Below are positions 8,105-16,915 of a stretch of 64,000 nucleotides of DNA, piece after piece; position 1 is the stretch's first letter, and the number at the start of each line of letters is the position of its first letter. A program made the position numbers and the translations under genes. Source of the DNA: Kitasatospora sp. NBC_01287 (GTDB lineage: Bacteria; Actinomycetota; Actinomycetes; Streptomycetales; Streptomycetaceae); assembly GCF_026340565.1 (NCBI RefSeq), contig NZ_JAPEPB010000002.1, positions 124,001-188,000 of the forward strand, in the 5' to 3' direction. Below the pieces are notes generated by a model. The model ran no database searches. It saw only the letters and a list, made by a program, of their open reading frames with translations, and was not told the origin of the DNA.

Positions 8105-8764
8105 CTACCGACTGCTGAACGGGCCGTTCAGGGCCGCCCATTGGAGCAGGAGCACGGTCTTGGCATCGGCGATCCGCCCGTCGCGGATCATGTCCAGCGC
8201 CTCGGCGAAGGGCAGTTCCACGGTGGTGATGTCCTCGCCCTCGGCGGCCACCCCGCCGCCCGCGGCGGTGGCGGTCGCCGGGGTGTAGGGGGCGGCGAAG
8301 AAGTGCAGGCGCTCGGTGACCGAACCGGGGCTCATGTAGAGCTCGAAGACCCGCTCGACCGCGCCCACCTCGTGCCCGGTCTCCTCGGCCGCCTCCCGGC
8401 GGATGGCCTCCTCGGGGCTGTCGCCGTCCAGCAGCCCGGCCGCGGTTTCGAGGAGCATCCCGTCGGGGTGTCCGTTGACGTAGGCGGGGAGCCGGAACTG
8501 GCGGGTGAGCAGCACCGTGCGGCGGGCGGTGTCGTGGAGCAGCACGGTGGCCCCGTCGCCGCGGTCGTAGGTCTCGCGCTGCTCGCGGCTCCAGTGGCCG
8601 TCGCCGTGCTGGTAGTCGAAGGTGGTCCTGCGCAGCACGTACCAGTCGCAGGAGAGCACCTCCACGTCGCGCACCAGCACCCTTGGGTTGCCCGTCAGTT
8701 CGCGGCCGTGCCGGTCCAGGCCGGTGCGCCCGCGGCGGTCGGGGGTGTCGAGGCCGGCGGTCAC
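8105..8764 (-). CDS. Nudix hydrolase, NudK / ADP-sugar pyrophosphatase-like
   Basis: A 219-residue protein. The Nudix box at about residues 120-142 has the form G-x5-E-x7-REAAEETG-x-E (GLLDGDSPEEAIRREAAEET and on). An N-terminal beta-rich half (LTRQFRLPAYVNGHPDG) is typical of the NudF/NudK group, which cleave ADP-ribose or GDP-mannose. The ATG overlaps the stop of the upstream DUF4406 gene by 4 bases (ATGA), so the two are translationally coupled. It is the last gene of the DeoR-DUF4406-Nudix operon, and a nucleotide-sugar or nucleoside salvage role would fit. Confidence 0.88.
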   Translation of the reverse strand: MTAGLDTPDRRGRTGLDRHGRELTGNPRVLVRDVEVLSCDWYVLRRTTFDYQHGDGHWSREQRETYDRGDGATVLLHDTARRTVLLTRQFRLPAYVNGHPDGMLLETAAGLLDGDSPEEAIRREAAEETGHEVGAVERVFELYMSPGSVTERLHFFAAPYTPATATAAGGGVAAEGEDITTVELPFAEALDMIRDGRIADAKTVLLLQWAALNGPFSSR

Positions 8765-9138
8765 CGGGCGGCCGGCACGTCGTCGAGCCCGGTGCAGACG
8801 AGCTTGTGCTGCGCGCGGGCCAGCGCGACCATCCGGTCCGCCCCCTGGGAGGGGCCGCCGATGCGCAGCACCGCGTCGCAGCGCGACAGCAGGAGTTCGG
8901 CGACGGGGTGGAAGATCTCCTCGAAGAGCGCGTCGCCCGGGGAGCTGCTGCCGGCGGTCTCCAGCAGCGGCAGGGCGAGCGCCTCGCCGGTGACCGGCAG
9001 GTGGCCGGCGCGGAACAGGGCCAGGGCGGCCTGGTTCATCGCCCGCACGTTCGCGTCGAGCTTGACGGGGTCGTCGCCCGTTCCGGACCGGTAGGGGCCG
9101 GCGACGAGGATCATCAGGGGGCGGGGGACAGCGGGCAC
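8761..9138 (-). CDS. DUF4406 protein, nucleoside 2-deoxyribosyltransferase-like
   Basis: A 125-residue protein that begins MILVAGPYRSGTGDDP after a short leader. It carries the Rossmann-like features of nucleoside 2-deoxyribosyltransferase folds: AGPY near the N-terminus, GEALALPLLE in the middle, and CDAVLRIGGPSQGAD near the end. The start is a GTG (9136-9138) with GAGGAG about 7 nt upstream. It lies between a DeoR regulator and a Nudix hydrolase with tight spacing, so all three probably act on the same nucleotide or sugar compound. The biochemical activity of DUF4406 is not established. Confidence 0.8.
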   Translation of the reverse strand: MPAVPRPLMILVAGPYRSGTGDDPVKLDANVRAMNQAALALFRAGHLPVTGEALALPLLETAGSSSPGDALFEEIFHPVAELLLSRCDAVLRIGGPSQGADRMVALARAQHKLVCTGLDDVPAAR

Positions 9139-9175
9139 GGTATCGCTCCTCAACAGGGCGGTGGCTGAGCGGGGT

Positions 9176-9961
9176 TCAGGCCAGCAGGGTGTCGACGCCC
9201 GCTTCGCGCAGGGCCTGCAGGGTCCGTGGGCCGGCCGGGTGGGTCGCGTCGTCGGCGGCGGCGGCATCGGTGACGAAGGTGTCCACCGCCCCGAGCTCGG
9301 CGACCTGGCTGAACGCGCGGACCCCGAGCTTGGTGGCGTCCGCCACCGCGACGGTGGCCGCGGCCTGGGCGAGGCCGGCCTGCTTGACCGCCGCGTCGTC
9401 CAGCGAGAACTCCGACCAGCCGTGCTCGGCGTGCACACCGCCGATGGACATCACGAAGCGGTCGAAGGCCAGGGATTCCAGCGTGCGCAGGGCCAGCGGG
9501 CCGACGAAGGAGTGCTCCCCCGGACGGGAGCGTCCCCCCACGATCAGGAGGTCGATCCCGGGCCGGTCCGCCAGGCGCGTCGCCGCCTGCAGGCTGAGCA
9601 CGGCCACCGTCAGCGGCGCCCTGGCGGCCAGGTGCTCCGCGACGTGCACGGTGGTGGTCCCGGCGTCCAGCAGCACCCGCGAGCCGGGCTCCACCAGCGC
9701 GGCCACGGCCGCGCCGAGGCGGTCCTTCGTCGCGGCCTGCCAGGGCTCGCGGGCGGCGAAGCCCGAGCCCTCCTCGCGGGCGCGGGTGGCGACCGCGCCA
9801 CCGTGCACCCGGCGGACCAGGCCCTGGCGCTCCAGCGCGTCCAGGTCCCGGCGCACGGTCATCTCGGAGACCCCCAGGCGCTGCGAGAGCTCCGACACGG
9901 AGATCCGGTCGGCGCCCTGCACCAGTCGCAGGGTCAGGTCCAGACGGTTGGCGACACCCAT
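9176..9961 (-). CDS. DeoR-family transcriptional regulator
   Basis: A 261-residue regulator with an N-terminal winged HTH at about residues 20-58 (ISVSELSQRLGVSEMTVRRD, then LDALERQGLVRRVHGGA). The DeoR C-terminal sensor domain carries the effector-binding motifs LLDAGTTTVHVAEHL, LIVGGRSRPGEHSFVGP and VADATKLG. Members sense phosphorylated sugars or nucleosides. It heads the operon with the DUF4406 and Nudix genes 37 bp downstream. A TAGAAA box lies 6 nt before the ATG, suggesting a leaderless, autoregulated transcript. Confidence 0.9.
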   Translation of the reverse strand: MGVANRLDLTLRLVQGADRISVSELSQRLGVSEMTVRRDLDALERQGLVRRVHGGAVATRAREEGSGFAAREPWQAATKDRLGAAVAALVEPGSRVLLDAGTTTVHVAEHLAARAPLTVAVLSLQAATRLADRPGIDLLIVGGRSRPGEHSFVGPLALRTLESLAFDRFVMSIGGVHAEHGWSEFSLDDAAVKQAGLAQAAATVAVADATKLGVRAFSQVAELGAVDTFVTDAAAADDATHPAGPRTLQALREAGVDTLLA

Positions 9962-10061
9962 GGCACATTTCTACCAGAGGAGTGTTCGAAATGAACAATC
10001 CATGTGCGATCAGTCGCACGCGGCAGGCCGCGCCACGCCGGTCCGAGCCACCCCCAGCCGC

Positions 10062-10090
10062 ATCAGGTGCGTCAGGTGCGCGTCAGGTGC
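10062..10090. repeat. Three 9-bp repeats across a stop codon
   Basis: (A/G)TCAGGTGC occurs at 10062, 10071 and 10082. The third copy holds the TGA stop (10083-10085) of the minus-strand SnoaL-like gene. Confidence 0.75.
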
Positions 10091-10571
10091 TTCGGATGCG
10101 GGGGGCGGTCCCGGTGGGAAGCCGCTCCGTGTCGGTGCCGAAGGGCAGGAAGACAGTGCGGGTGGCGAGGTACCAGCGGCCGTCGACGGTGCGGAAGGTG
10201 TCCTCGTAGTGGCCCACGTTGGCCGGCAGGCGGGGCTCGATCATGCCGCCGACGTAGCCGTCGACCCGGTACGTCGTCAGGTACGACACCGCACGGGCGC
10301 TCGTCGCGGACTCGACCGTGACCAGGACGTTCGTCATCAGGCGGCGCGAGAGCCGGTCCGCGGGGCGCGACGCGAAGTAGGCCCGCAGAGCCTCACGGCC
10401 CTCGATGCGGCGGTCGCCGTGGGGCCAGTGCCAGCTGCCGTCGGGCGTGAACAGCTCGGCCACCGAGCCCGGCTCGCCGAGGTCGAGGCGGTGGATGAAG
10501 TCCACGATGATCCGCTCACAGGCGCGTTCCGCGAGCATCCGGTCGATCGGGGCAGTGATGTTGTCGTCCAT
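10083..10571 (-). CDS. SnoaL-like / NTF2-fold protein
   Basis: A 162-residue protein of the SnoaL_4 type. The N-terminal helix is followed by FIHRLDLGEPGSVAELFTPDGSW, a GREALRAYFASR helix, and a curved sheet containing VGHYEDTFRTVDGRWYLATR. The NTF2 cone fold serves as a cyclase, dehydratase, dioxygenase subunit or ligand binder, and catalytic residues cannot be assigned here. It is followed by the amine oxidase gene region but is transcribed from its own start, so any link is uncertain. Confidence 0.75.
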   Translation of the reverse strand: MDDNITAPIDRMLAERACERIIVDFIHRLDLGEPGSVAELFTPDGSWHWPHGDRRIEGREALRAYFASRPADRLSRRLMTNVLVTVESATSARAVSYLTTYRVDGYVGGMIEPRLPANVGHYEDTFRTVDGRWYLATRTVFLPFGTDTERLPTGTAPRIRST

Positions 10572-10662
10572 CCCCTGTTCCTATCAGCTCGACCGCGGTG
10601 CCGAGCAGCGATTTTTCGGCGCTGCCCGGCACCGGTACGCGAGCGCGGTCAGATCAGCGAGG

Positions 10663-12339
10663 TCAGATCTGCGCGGTGATCTCGCCCGCCACCCGGACCC
10701 CGGAGGCCACCGCGGCGTTGAGGGTGGCGTTGTCGACGTCGGTGTGCTCGCCGGCGAAGTGGATCCGGCCCTCCTGGACCGCCTCGTAGCCGGCGAACGA
10801 GGTGTACTGGCCGGTCCGGTAGTAGTGGTAGGCGCCCAGGTGCCAGGGGTCGAGGGACCAGTGGTCCTCGTAGGCCCGGCCGTTGTAGGCGGCCGTGGTG
10901 CCGGGGAAGACCCGTTCGATCTGCGCCAGGAACGCGTTGACGTCGGCGGCCGGGGCCGGGCCGTGCGCCGCGCCCGTCAGGCCGGTGCGGGCGGCCTCGC
11001 CGCCGGGGAAGTTGACCAGCAGGGCCGGCGCGCCGGCCGCGCCGAGGTTGACCGAGCCGTCCCAGGCGGTCTGGTAGCCGAGCGGCCCGGTGTTGGAGAT
11101 GCCGTTGTAGCCGAGCGCGGGCCAGGTCTTCTTCGTCAACTGGGTGACCAGCTTGGCGTTCTGGCCCATTCCCTGCTGCCCGATCGCGGTCAGCTTCAGC
11201 GCCGAGAGGCCGGCCCGGGAGAGGTCGACGTTGCGCAGCGTGCTGAACGGCAGCGCCAGCACCACGTGGTCGGCGGGGACCTGGACGGTGCTGCCGCCGT
11301 GGTCGAAGGTGCAGGTGTAGCTGCCGTCGCCGTTGCGCGCCAGGGCGATCAGCTGGTAGCCCTGCTGGACGGCACCGGCCGGCAGCTGCCCGACCATGCC
11401 GCTGACCAACTGGTCGTTGCCGCCGACCAGGTGGTACTTCTCGTCGAACCCGCTCCCGTCGTCGAAGGTGCTGGACGCCCCCAGGAAACTGATCATGTTC
11501 AGCGCGGAGGACTGCCCGGGCTCGCCACCCGACTGCAGCTGGATGGACTGGATCAGCTGGCCGAGCGCGGAGCCGGCCGGCAGGCCGATCTCGGCGAGGT
11601 AGTCCAGGCAGGAGAGCTGGTCGAGCCGCAGCGCCTCCGCGGTGTGGTTGTTGTAGCGCGGTGTGCCGATCGCCTGGTACGAGGCGCTGAAGGCGTTGAA
11701 CGCCTCGGCGGTCCAGTCGCTCTGCTGCTGGTCGCTGTTGTAGAGCGCGCCGTTGATCCAGGCGGCGTAGTCGCCGGTGTCCAGCGCGCCGCCGTTCGCG
11801 TACTCGCGCTGCAGGCCCAGGCTGTTGGCCAGGCTGAGCACCGCCTTGTCGGTCGAGCTGATGAAGGACCCGCCGTGCTCGGCGACCTGGCCGCCGGCGA
11901 AGAAGCCGCGCAGCGACCAGCATCGGCCGCCCACGTGGGTGGTGTCCGCCTCGTAGACCGTGGCGGCGACCGGCTTGGCCCGGTTCCACAGCTGGTGGGC
12001 GCAGCGCAGGCCGGCCAGACCCGCTCCGACGACCACCACCCGGGGCGCGGCGGCGGTGGTTGCCGCGGCGGCCCGGGAGGGGGTGAGCAGGCCGGTGGGC
12101 ACGGTGGCCGCGATCGCACCGGCGGCGCCCAGGACCTGACGGCGGCTCAGGTGGTGCGCCGCCCGCTCGGCCCGCTCGCCGGCGACCTCCGCGACGGGCA
12201 TCCGGCGGCGGCGCGCCTCGCCGATGGCGGAGAAGACCGCGCGCAGCGGATCGGGCAGGCCCGCCCGGTTCCCGCCGCCGGGCGGCGTGGCGCCGGGCAG
12301 GGAGCGGTTCGAGCGCGGGCCGGTGGGTTCGCGGTGCAT
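10663..12339 (-). CDS. Tat-exported flavin monoamine oxidase
   Basis: A 558-residue flavoprotein of the monoamine/L-amino-acid oxidase family. A twin-arginine signal SRRQVLGAAGAIAATV (residues 65-80) follows an unusually long, Arg-rich n-region. The FAD motif RVVVVGAGLAGLRCAHQL is near residue 100, GGRCWSLRG and AEHGGSFISS are further on, and the C-terminal FAD loop is IHFAGEHTDVDNATLNAAV. It should oxidise primary amines or amino acids outside the membrane, releasing aldehyde, ammonia and H2O2. A 31-bp palindrome at 12465-12495, matching the one in front of the TetR gene, places it under the same repressor as the amidohydrolase-ABC transporter unit. Confidence 0.88.
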   Translation of the reverse strand: MHREPTGPRSNRSLPGATPPGGGNRAGLPDPLRAVFSAIGEARRRRMPVAEVAGERAERAAHHLSRRQVLGAAGAIAATVPTGLLTPSRAAAATTAAAPRVVVVGAGLAGLRCAHQLWNRAKPVAATVYEADTTHVGGRCWSLRGFFAGGQVAEHGGSFISSTDKAVLSLANSLGLQREYANGGALDTGDYAAWINGALYNSDQQQSDWTAEAFNAFSASYQAIGTPRYNNHTAEALRLDQLSCLDYLAEIGLPAGSALGQLIQSIQLQSGGEPGQSSALNMISFLGASSTFDDGSGFDEKYHLVGGNDQLVSGMVGQLPAGAVQQGYQLIALARNGDGSYTCTFDHGGSTVQVPADHVVLALPFSTLRNVDLSRAGLSALKLTAIGQQGMGQNAKLVTQLTKKTWPALGYNGISNTGPLGYQTAWDGSVNLGAAGAPALLVNFPGGEAARTGLTGAAHGPAPAADVNAFLAQIERVFPGTTAAYNGRAYEDHWSLDPWHLGAYHYYRTGQYTSFAGYEAVQEGRIHFAGEHTDVDNATLNAAVASGVRVAGEITAQI

Positions 12340-12464
12340 GTGGTGCCTCTTCTCGGGGGGACGGCTTCCCTGCGGCGGTGGGGGCCGGCAGGCGGCAGGT
12401 CGGAGAGGCTCGCGCGACGGCGTGGCGCCCGACGCGTTTTCGAGTTGCTGGGGAGTGAACCGCT

Positions 12465-12495
12465 AGCGCATCGCCGTTGTCAACAGCGTTGCGCA
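12465..12495. promoter_or_regulatory. TetR operator copy 1, upstream of the amine oxidase gene
   Basis: AGCGCATCGCCGTTG-T-CAACAGCGTTGCGCA has 15-bp arms with 12 of 15 pairs and a single spacer base. Its design and core match the palindrome at 13329-13359. It lies 126 bp upstream of the amine oxidase start. Confidence 0.65.
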
Positions 12496-12599
12496 ATCTT
12501 CCGCCGAACCCGCCCTCCCCCGACCGCCTCCCCGCCGCCCGACCCCCGCCGCCCGACCCCTCCCCCGGCGTTCGACCCCCGGCGACGCCCGACCAGGCC

Positions 12600-13295
12600 T
12601 CACGCCCCCCGAACGGCCTTGGCCCGCTGCTCGATCGCGGTGATCAGCGCCTCGACCCTGGCCTGGTAGACCTGGTCGTGGGTGACCTCGGCCAGTTCCT
12701 GGCCCAGCCGGGTGATGTTCGGGAAGCCGCGGGCGTCCACCAGCCGGTACTCGCGGCTCCATGACGACTCGTCGGCGGCCCGCACCTCCGGGTCGAAGAG
12801 CAGGTAGGCGGCCCGCTGGCCGACGTAGGCCAGCAGCGAGTCCCCGACCATCCGGTAGTGGACGGCCGCCTCCGCGCCGTCCAGCCCCGCCTCCATGACG
12901 GCGCCGAGGATGAGCTCGACGACGCGGAACTCGTTGGCGCGCCTGGTGGTCCGGCTGGCCATGATCGAGCTGACGGCGGGGTACTTGAGCGCGACCGCCA
13001 GCGAGCCGGCGGCCAGCGCCCGCAGCCGCCCCTTCCAGTCGAGCCCCTCGGGGATGCTGTCGAGCACCTCGCCCAGGGTCCGGTCGGCGACGGAGAGCAG
13101 CAGCTCGTCCTTGTCGCGGAAGTGCCGGTAGACCGCGGTCGGGTCGGCGCCCAGCTCCTCACCGAGGCGGCGGACCGTGAAGGCGTCGGCACTGCCCCGG
13201 GCGGCGATCCGCAGACTCGCCTCGATGATCGCCTCGGGCGTGAGCTGGGATCCCGTGCGCTTGCTGCGGGCGGGAGTTACAGGTGGTTTCTCCAT
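12600..13295 (-). CDS. TetR-family repressor of the amine/peptide module
   Basis: A 231-residue protein. The HTH spans about residues 15-60 (FTVRRLGEELGADPTAVYRH, then FRDKDELLLSV). An all-helical effector domain of the TetR_C type follows. The ATG at 13293-13295 is preceded by GAGGTC; a longer TTG start is less convincing. It is divergent from the amidohydrolase-oligopeptide ABC operon, with a 31-bp palindrome between, and a second copy of the palindrome lies upstream of the amine oxidase gene. It probably represses all of these genes until an amine, amide or peptide inducer binds. Confidence 0.87.
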   Translation of the reverse strand: MEKPPVTPARSKRTGSQLTPEAIIEASLRIAARGSADAFTVRRLGEELGADPTAVYRHFRDKDELLLSVADRTLGEVLDSIPEGLDWKGRLRALAAGSLAVALKYPAVSSIMASRTTRRANEFRVVELILGAVMEAGLDGAEAAVHYRMVGDSLLAYVGQRAAYLLFDPEVRAADESSWSREYRLVDARGFPNITRLGQELAEVTHDQVYQARVEALITAIEQRAKAVRGA

Positions 13296-13328
13296 GGTGA
13301 CCTCAGTGTATCGATGTGGGGGCAATGC

Positions 13329-13359
13329 AGCGCAACAGTGTTGACAACAATGTTGCGCT
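13329..13359. promoter_or_regulatory. TetR operator copy 2, between tetR-like and amidohydrolase genes
   Basis: AGCGCAACAGTGTTG-A-CAACAATGTTGCGCT has 15-bp arms, 14 of 15 paired, with a one-base spacer. It sits between the divergent starts at 13295 and 13431. The near-identical site at 12465-12495 argues for one protein binding both. Confidence 0.75.
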
Positions 13360-13430
13360 GCCGTTCACTCCTCCTCAACAAACACGCCGAGCGGGCCAGG
13401 CCACCTGGCCCGCCGAGGGGGAGGTTCCCG

Positions 13431-15158
13431 TTGACGACCCAGCACAGCGCACCGCGGACCGGGCAGCGCGCCGACACCGTCTTCACGGGGGGCCGGATCT
13501 TCACGGCCACCGGGCCGGCACCGGTCGAGGCCGCGGTGGCGGTCGGCGCCGGCCGGATCATCGCGGTCGCCGACGAGGCGACGGTCCTGCTGCTGGCGGA
13601 CCAGGACACCGAGGTGGTCGACCTCGCGGGCGGCCTGCTGGTCCCCGGGTTCCAGGACGCCCACGTCCACCCGGCGGTGGCCGGCGTGCAGATGCTGCGC
13701 TGCGACCTGTCCGGGGAGCGCTCGGTGGACGGCTACCTGACGGTGATCGCCGCCTACGCCGAGGCCAACCCCGACGCGCGGTGGATCTGCGGCGGCGGCT
13801 GGTCGATGGACGTCTTCCCCGGCGGCGTGCCGACCCGCGCGATGCTCGACGCGGTGGTGCCGGACCGGCCCGTGCTGCTCACCAACCGCGATGGCCACGG
13901 CGCCTGGGTCAACACCGCGGCGCTGCGACTGGCGGGCGTGGACCGCGACACCCCGGACCCCGCCGACGGCCGGATCGAACGGGAGGCGGACGGCAGCCCG
14001 CTCGGCACCCTGCAGGAGGGGGCGATGGACCTGGTCGCCGCCCATGTGCCCGTCGCGACACCGGAGGAGGCGCACGCCGGCCTGCTGGTGGCCCAGCAGC
14101 ACCTGTTCTCGCTCGGGGTGACCAGCTGGCAGGACGCCATGATCGGCGCCTTCCCCGGCAATCCCGACAACTACCAGGTCTACCTGCGTGCCGCGGCGGA
14201 CGGCTCCCTGCGGGCCCGGGTGGTGGGCGCGCTCTGGTGGGACCGCGAACGCGGCCTGGAGCAGCTGCCCGACCTGGAGGAGCGCCGCCGCGGCGGCCAG
14301 GTGGGCCGGTTCAACGCCACCACCGTGAAGATCATGCAGGACGGCATCGCGGAGAACTTCACCGCCAGCATGCTGGAGCCCTACCTGGACCGCTGCGGCT
14401 GCCCCACCCAGAACACCGGTCTGACCTTCGTCGGGCCGCAGTTGCTGACCGAGGCGGTCTGCGCGCTGGACCGGGCCGGCTTCCAGGTGCACTTCCACGC
14501 GCTCGGCGACCGCGCCGTGCGGCAGGCCCTGGACGCGCTGGCCGCGGCCCGGGCGGCCAACGGCGCGGGCGACAACCGCCACCACCTGGCACACCTTCAG
14601 GTGGTCCACCCCGACGACCTGGCACGCTTCGCCGAGCTGGGGGCGGCGGCCAACATCCAGGCCCTGTGGGCCGCGCACGAGCCGCAGATGGACGAGCTGA
14701 CGATCCCCTTCCTCGGACCGGAACGCGCCGCCCTGCAGTACCCGTTCGGGGACCTGCAGCGGGCCGGCGCCCACCTGGCGGCCGGCAGCGACTGGTCGGT
14801 GAGCAGCCCCAACCCGCTCTGGGGCATCCACGTCGCGGTCAACCGGGCCGTGCCGGTGGACGCCCCCAACGCCTCGGCCGACCACCAGCCGCGCGAGCCC
14901 TTCTACCCGGAGCAGGCCCTGACGCTGGCCCAGGCGCTCACCGCGTACACCGCGGGCAGCGCCTGGGTGAACCACCTCGACGACGTCACCGGCACCGTCG
15001 AGATCGGCAAGTACGCGGACCTGGTGGTGCTGGACCGCGACCCGTTCGACCGCCCGGCCGAGGAGATCGGCCTCACCCGGGTGCTGCGCACCTACATCGA
15101 GGGACGCGCGGTCTTCACCGCCGCCCCTGACCAGCTCCCGCTGACCACCGCTCCCTGA
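13431..15158 (+). CDS. Amidohydrolase family 3 (YtcJ / N-substituted formamide deformylase-like)
   Basis: A 575-residue metal-dependent amidohydrolase. The start is a TTG at 13431, chosen because GGGGGAGG (13416-13423) lies 7 nt upstream. The N-terminal beta domain has DTVFTGGRIFTATG, then GFQDAHVHP gives the metal-binding HxH. Further features are a metal-bridging Lys candidate in NATTVKIMQDG, HFHALGDRAVRQALDAL, HHLAHLQVVHPDD and a C-terminal AAGSDWSVSSPNP. YtcJ-like enzymes hydrolyse N-substituted formamides or cyclic amides. It is followed by a complete oligopeptide ABC transporter, so it may process the imported compound. A 10-unit repeat overlaps its 3' end. Confidence 0.85.
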   Translation: MTTQHSAPRTGQRADTVFTGGRIFTATGPAPVEAAVAVGAGRIIAVADEATVLLLADQDTEVVDLAGGLLVPGFQDAHVHPAVAGVQMLRCDLSGERSVDGYLTVIAAYAEANPDARWICGGGWSMDVFPGGVPTRAMLDAVVPDRPVLLTNRDGHGAWVNTAALRLAGVDRDTPDPADGRIEREADGSPLGTLQEGAMDLVAAHVPVATPEEAHAGLLVAQQHLFSLGVTSWQDAMIGAFPGNPDNYQVYLRAAADGSLRARVVGALWWDRERGLEQLPDLEERRRGGQVGRFNATTVKIMQDGIAENFTASMLEPYLDRCGCPTQNTGLTFVGPQLLTEAVCALDRAGFQVHFHALGDRAVRQALDALAAARAANGAGDNRHHLAHLQVVHPDDLARFAELGAAANIQALWAAHEPQMDELTIPFLGPERAALQYPFGDLQRAGAHLAAGSDWSVSSPNPLWGIHVAVNRAVPVDAPNASADHQPREPFYPEQALTLAQALTAYTAGSAWVNHLDDVTGTVEIGKYADLVVLDRDPFDRPAEEIGLTRVLRTYIEGRAVFTAAPDQLPLTTAP

Positions 15159-15261
15159 CCGGCACCCCCTGGCCAACTCCCCCTGACCAACTCCTCGCTG
15201 ACCAACTCCTCGCTGAACACCGCCCGCTGACCAACTCCCCGCTGACCACCGCTCCCTGACC
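15127..15261. repeat. Ten-unit 14-15-bp tandem repeat across a stop codon
   Basis: CTGACC or a one-base variant recurs at 15127, 15141, 15155, 15169, 15183, 15198, 15213, 15227, 15242 and 15256, in a unit like CTGACCAACTCCTCG. The third unit contains the TGA stop of the amidohydrolase. The first two units are coding; the rest fill the gap to the next gene. Confidence 0.85.
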
Positions 15262-15286
15262 ACCGCCCTCACGGAGGAACCCCCGG

Positions 15287-16915
15287 ATGAGACCCAGTCC
15301 CCGCAGCCTGCTGGCCGCCGTCACCGCGGCCGCCGCGCTCACCACCAGCGCCTGCGCCGGCACCGCGCAGCAGACCGGCGCCGCCGCCTACAAGCTGACC
15401 AGCACCACACCCGCCGCCGCGGGCGACATCGACTCCTTCACCTGGTCGCTCTACGGGGAGCCGACCTCGATCGACTACGCCTACTCCTTCGACTTCCCGC
15501 CCAACCAGATCCTCGCCAACGTCTGCGAGAGCCTGCTGCGGTGGAACCCCGACCTCACCACCTCGCCGAGCCTGGCCACCTCGTACAGCAACCCGACGCC
15601 CACCACCTGGGTCTACCAGATCCGCCCCGGCGTGCACTTCCACGACGGCACGGTGCTCAGCGCGGACGACGTCGTCGCCTCGCTGCGCCGTAACCTCGAC
15701 CCCGCGGTGGCCGGCGACTGGGCCTACCCGTTCCGCAACGTGCAGTCGATCGACAAGACCGGCGCGATGCAGGTGACCGTCACCCTCAAGACGCCCGACT
15801 CGACCTTCAACCAGTACATGGCCGCCAGCCCCGGCACGGTGGAGTCCGCCGCGACGCTGGCCAAGGACGGCAAGGACTACGGCAACCCCGCCGACGGGGT
15901 CAACTGCACCGGCCCGTTCGCCTTCTCCTCCTGGACCTCGGGCCAGTCGCTGGTCCTCAAGCGCTTCGACGACTACTGGGACCCGCAGCTCAAGGCCAAG
16001 GCCGGGCAGGTGAAGTTCGTCTTCCTCTCCGACCCGACCACCCGGGTCAACGCGTTCCGCACCGGTGAGGTGGACGGCGGCTGGATGGTCCCGGCCGGCG
16101 CGTACGACCAGTTGCGCGACACCCCGGCCGGCACGCTCTACTTCGGCCAGAACACCACCGTCGCCGACGAGGTGGTCAACAACCTGAAGGGCCCGCTCGG
16201 CGACGCCCGGGTGCGGCAGGCGCTGCTGATGGCGATCGACCGCAAGGGCATCGTCAAGGCCGGCGCCGCCGGGGTGGGCGAGGTGGCCGACTCGCTCGTG
16301 ACGGCCAACAACTGGAACGGCGCGCCGCCTTCGACGGCGGCCGACGCGGCCAAGGCACTGCCCGCCTACCCCTACGACCCGGCCAAGGCCAAGGCGCTCG
16401 CCGCGCAGGCCGGGGTGAGCGGCCAGAAGGTGGTGATCGCCACCAGCCCGCTGGACTCCCAGACCACCATCATCACCCAGGCCGTCGCCCAGGCCGCCAC
16501 GGCCATCGGCCTCAAGCCGGAGATCGACACCGTCTCCGCCGACAAGTACACCGCGCTCTTCACCGATCCGGCCGCCCGCCAGGGCGTCGACCTCTTCCTG
16601 ACCTTCTGGTACACCTCGATCACCGACCCGCTGGACATGTACGGCTCGCTGCAGACCGGGGCGTTCAGCAACTACGGCAACTGGTCCGACCCGAAGTTCG
16701 ACGCGGCCGTCGACCAGGCCGTGGGCGCCTACGACCCGGCCGCCCACGCCGCCGCCACCGAGGCCGCGCAGCAGATCGCCATGACGCAGCTGCCCTGGCT
16801 GCCGCTCTACACCGAGCCGGTCAGCGTCTTCCTCGGCAAGCGGATCACCGGCGTGCAGCCGTCCATCGCCTACCTGTACTACCCGTGGGCGGCGCAGATC
16901 GGGGCCAAGGGGTGA
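15287..16915 (+). CDS. Oligopeptide/nickel-type ABC transporter substrate-binding lipoprotein (SBP family 5)
   Basis: A 542-residue extracellular solute-binding protein. The signal peptide ends in a lipobox (TTSAC, Cys at residue 23). SBP_5 features include LARRNLDP-like DVVASLRRNLDPAVAGDW, a conserved VRQALLMAIDRKGIVKA, and the two-lobed layout with a C-terminal WLPLYTEP. It is the first gene of a five-gene transporter operon and follows the amidohydrolase at 128 bp. GGAGGAACCCCCGG precedes the ATG. The ligand is likely a peptide or small amide. Confidence 0.92.
   Translation: MRPSPRSLLAAVTAAAALTTSACAGTAQQTGAAAYKLTSTTPAAAGDIDSFTWSLYGEPTSIDYAYSFDFPPNQILANVCESLLRWNPDLTTSPSLATSYSNPTPTTWVYQIRPGVHFHDGTVLSADDVVASLRRNLDPAVAGDWAYPFRNVQSIDKTGAMQVTVTLKTPDSTFNQYMAASPGTVESAATLAKDGKDYGNPADGVNCTGPFAFSSWTSGQSLVLKRFDDYWDPQLKAKAGQVKFVFLSDPTTRVNAFRTGEVDGGWMVPAGAYDQLRDTPAGTLYFGQNTTVADEVVNNLKGPLGDARVRQALLMAIDRKGIVKAGAAGVGEVADSLVTANNWNGAPPSTAADAAKALPAYPYDPAKAKALAAQAGVSGQKVVIATSPLDSQTTIITQAVAQAATAIGLKPEIDTVSADKYTALFTDPAARQGVDLFLTFWYTSITDPLDMYGSLQTGAFSNYGNWSDPKFDAAVDQAVGAYDPAAHAAATEAAQQIAMTQLPWLPLYTEPVSVFLGKRITGVQPSIAYLYYPWAAQIGAKG

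Noticed and set aside
12858-13430. In-frame extension of the amidohydrolase towards 12858
   Set aside because: It would run back through the divergent TetR gene and its operator; a strong SD marks the TTG at 13431.
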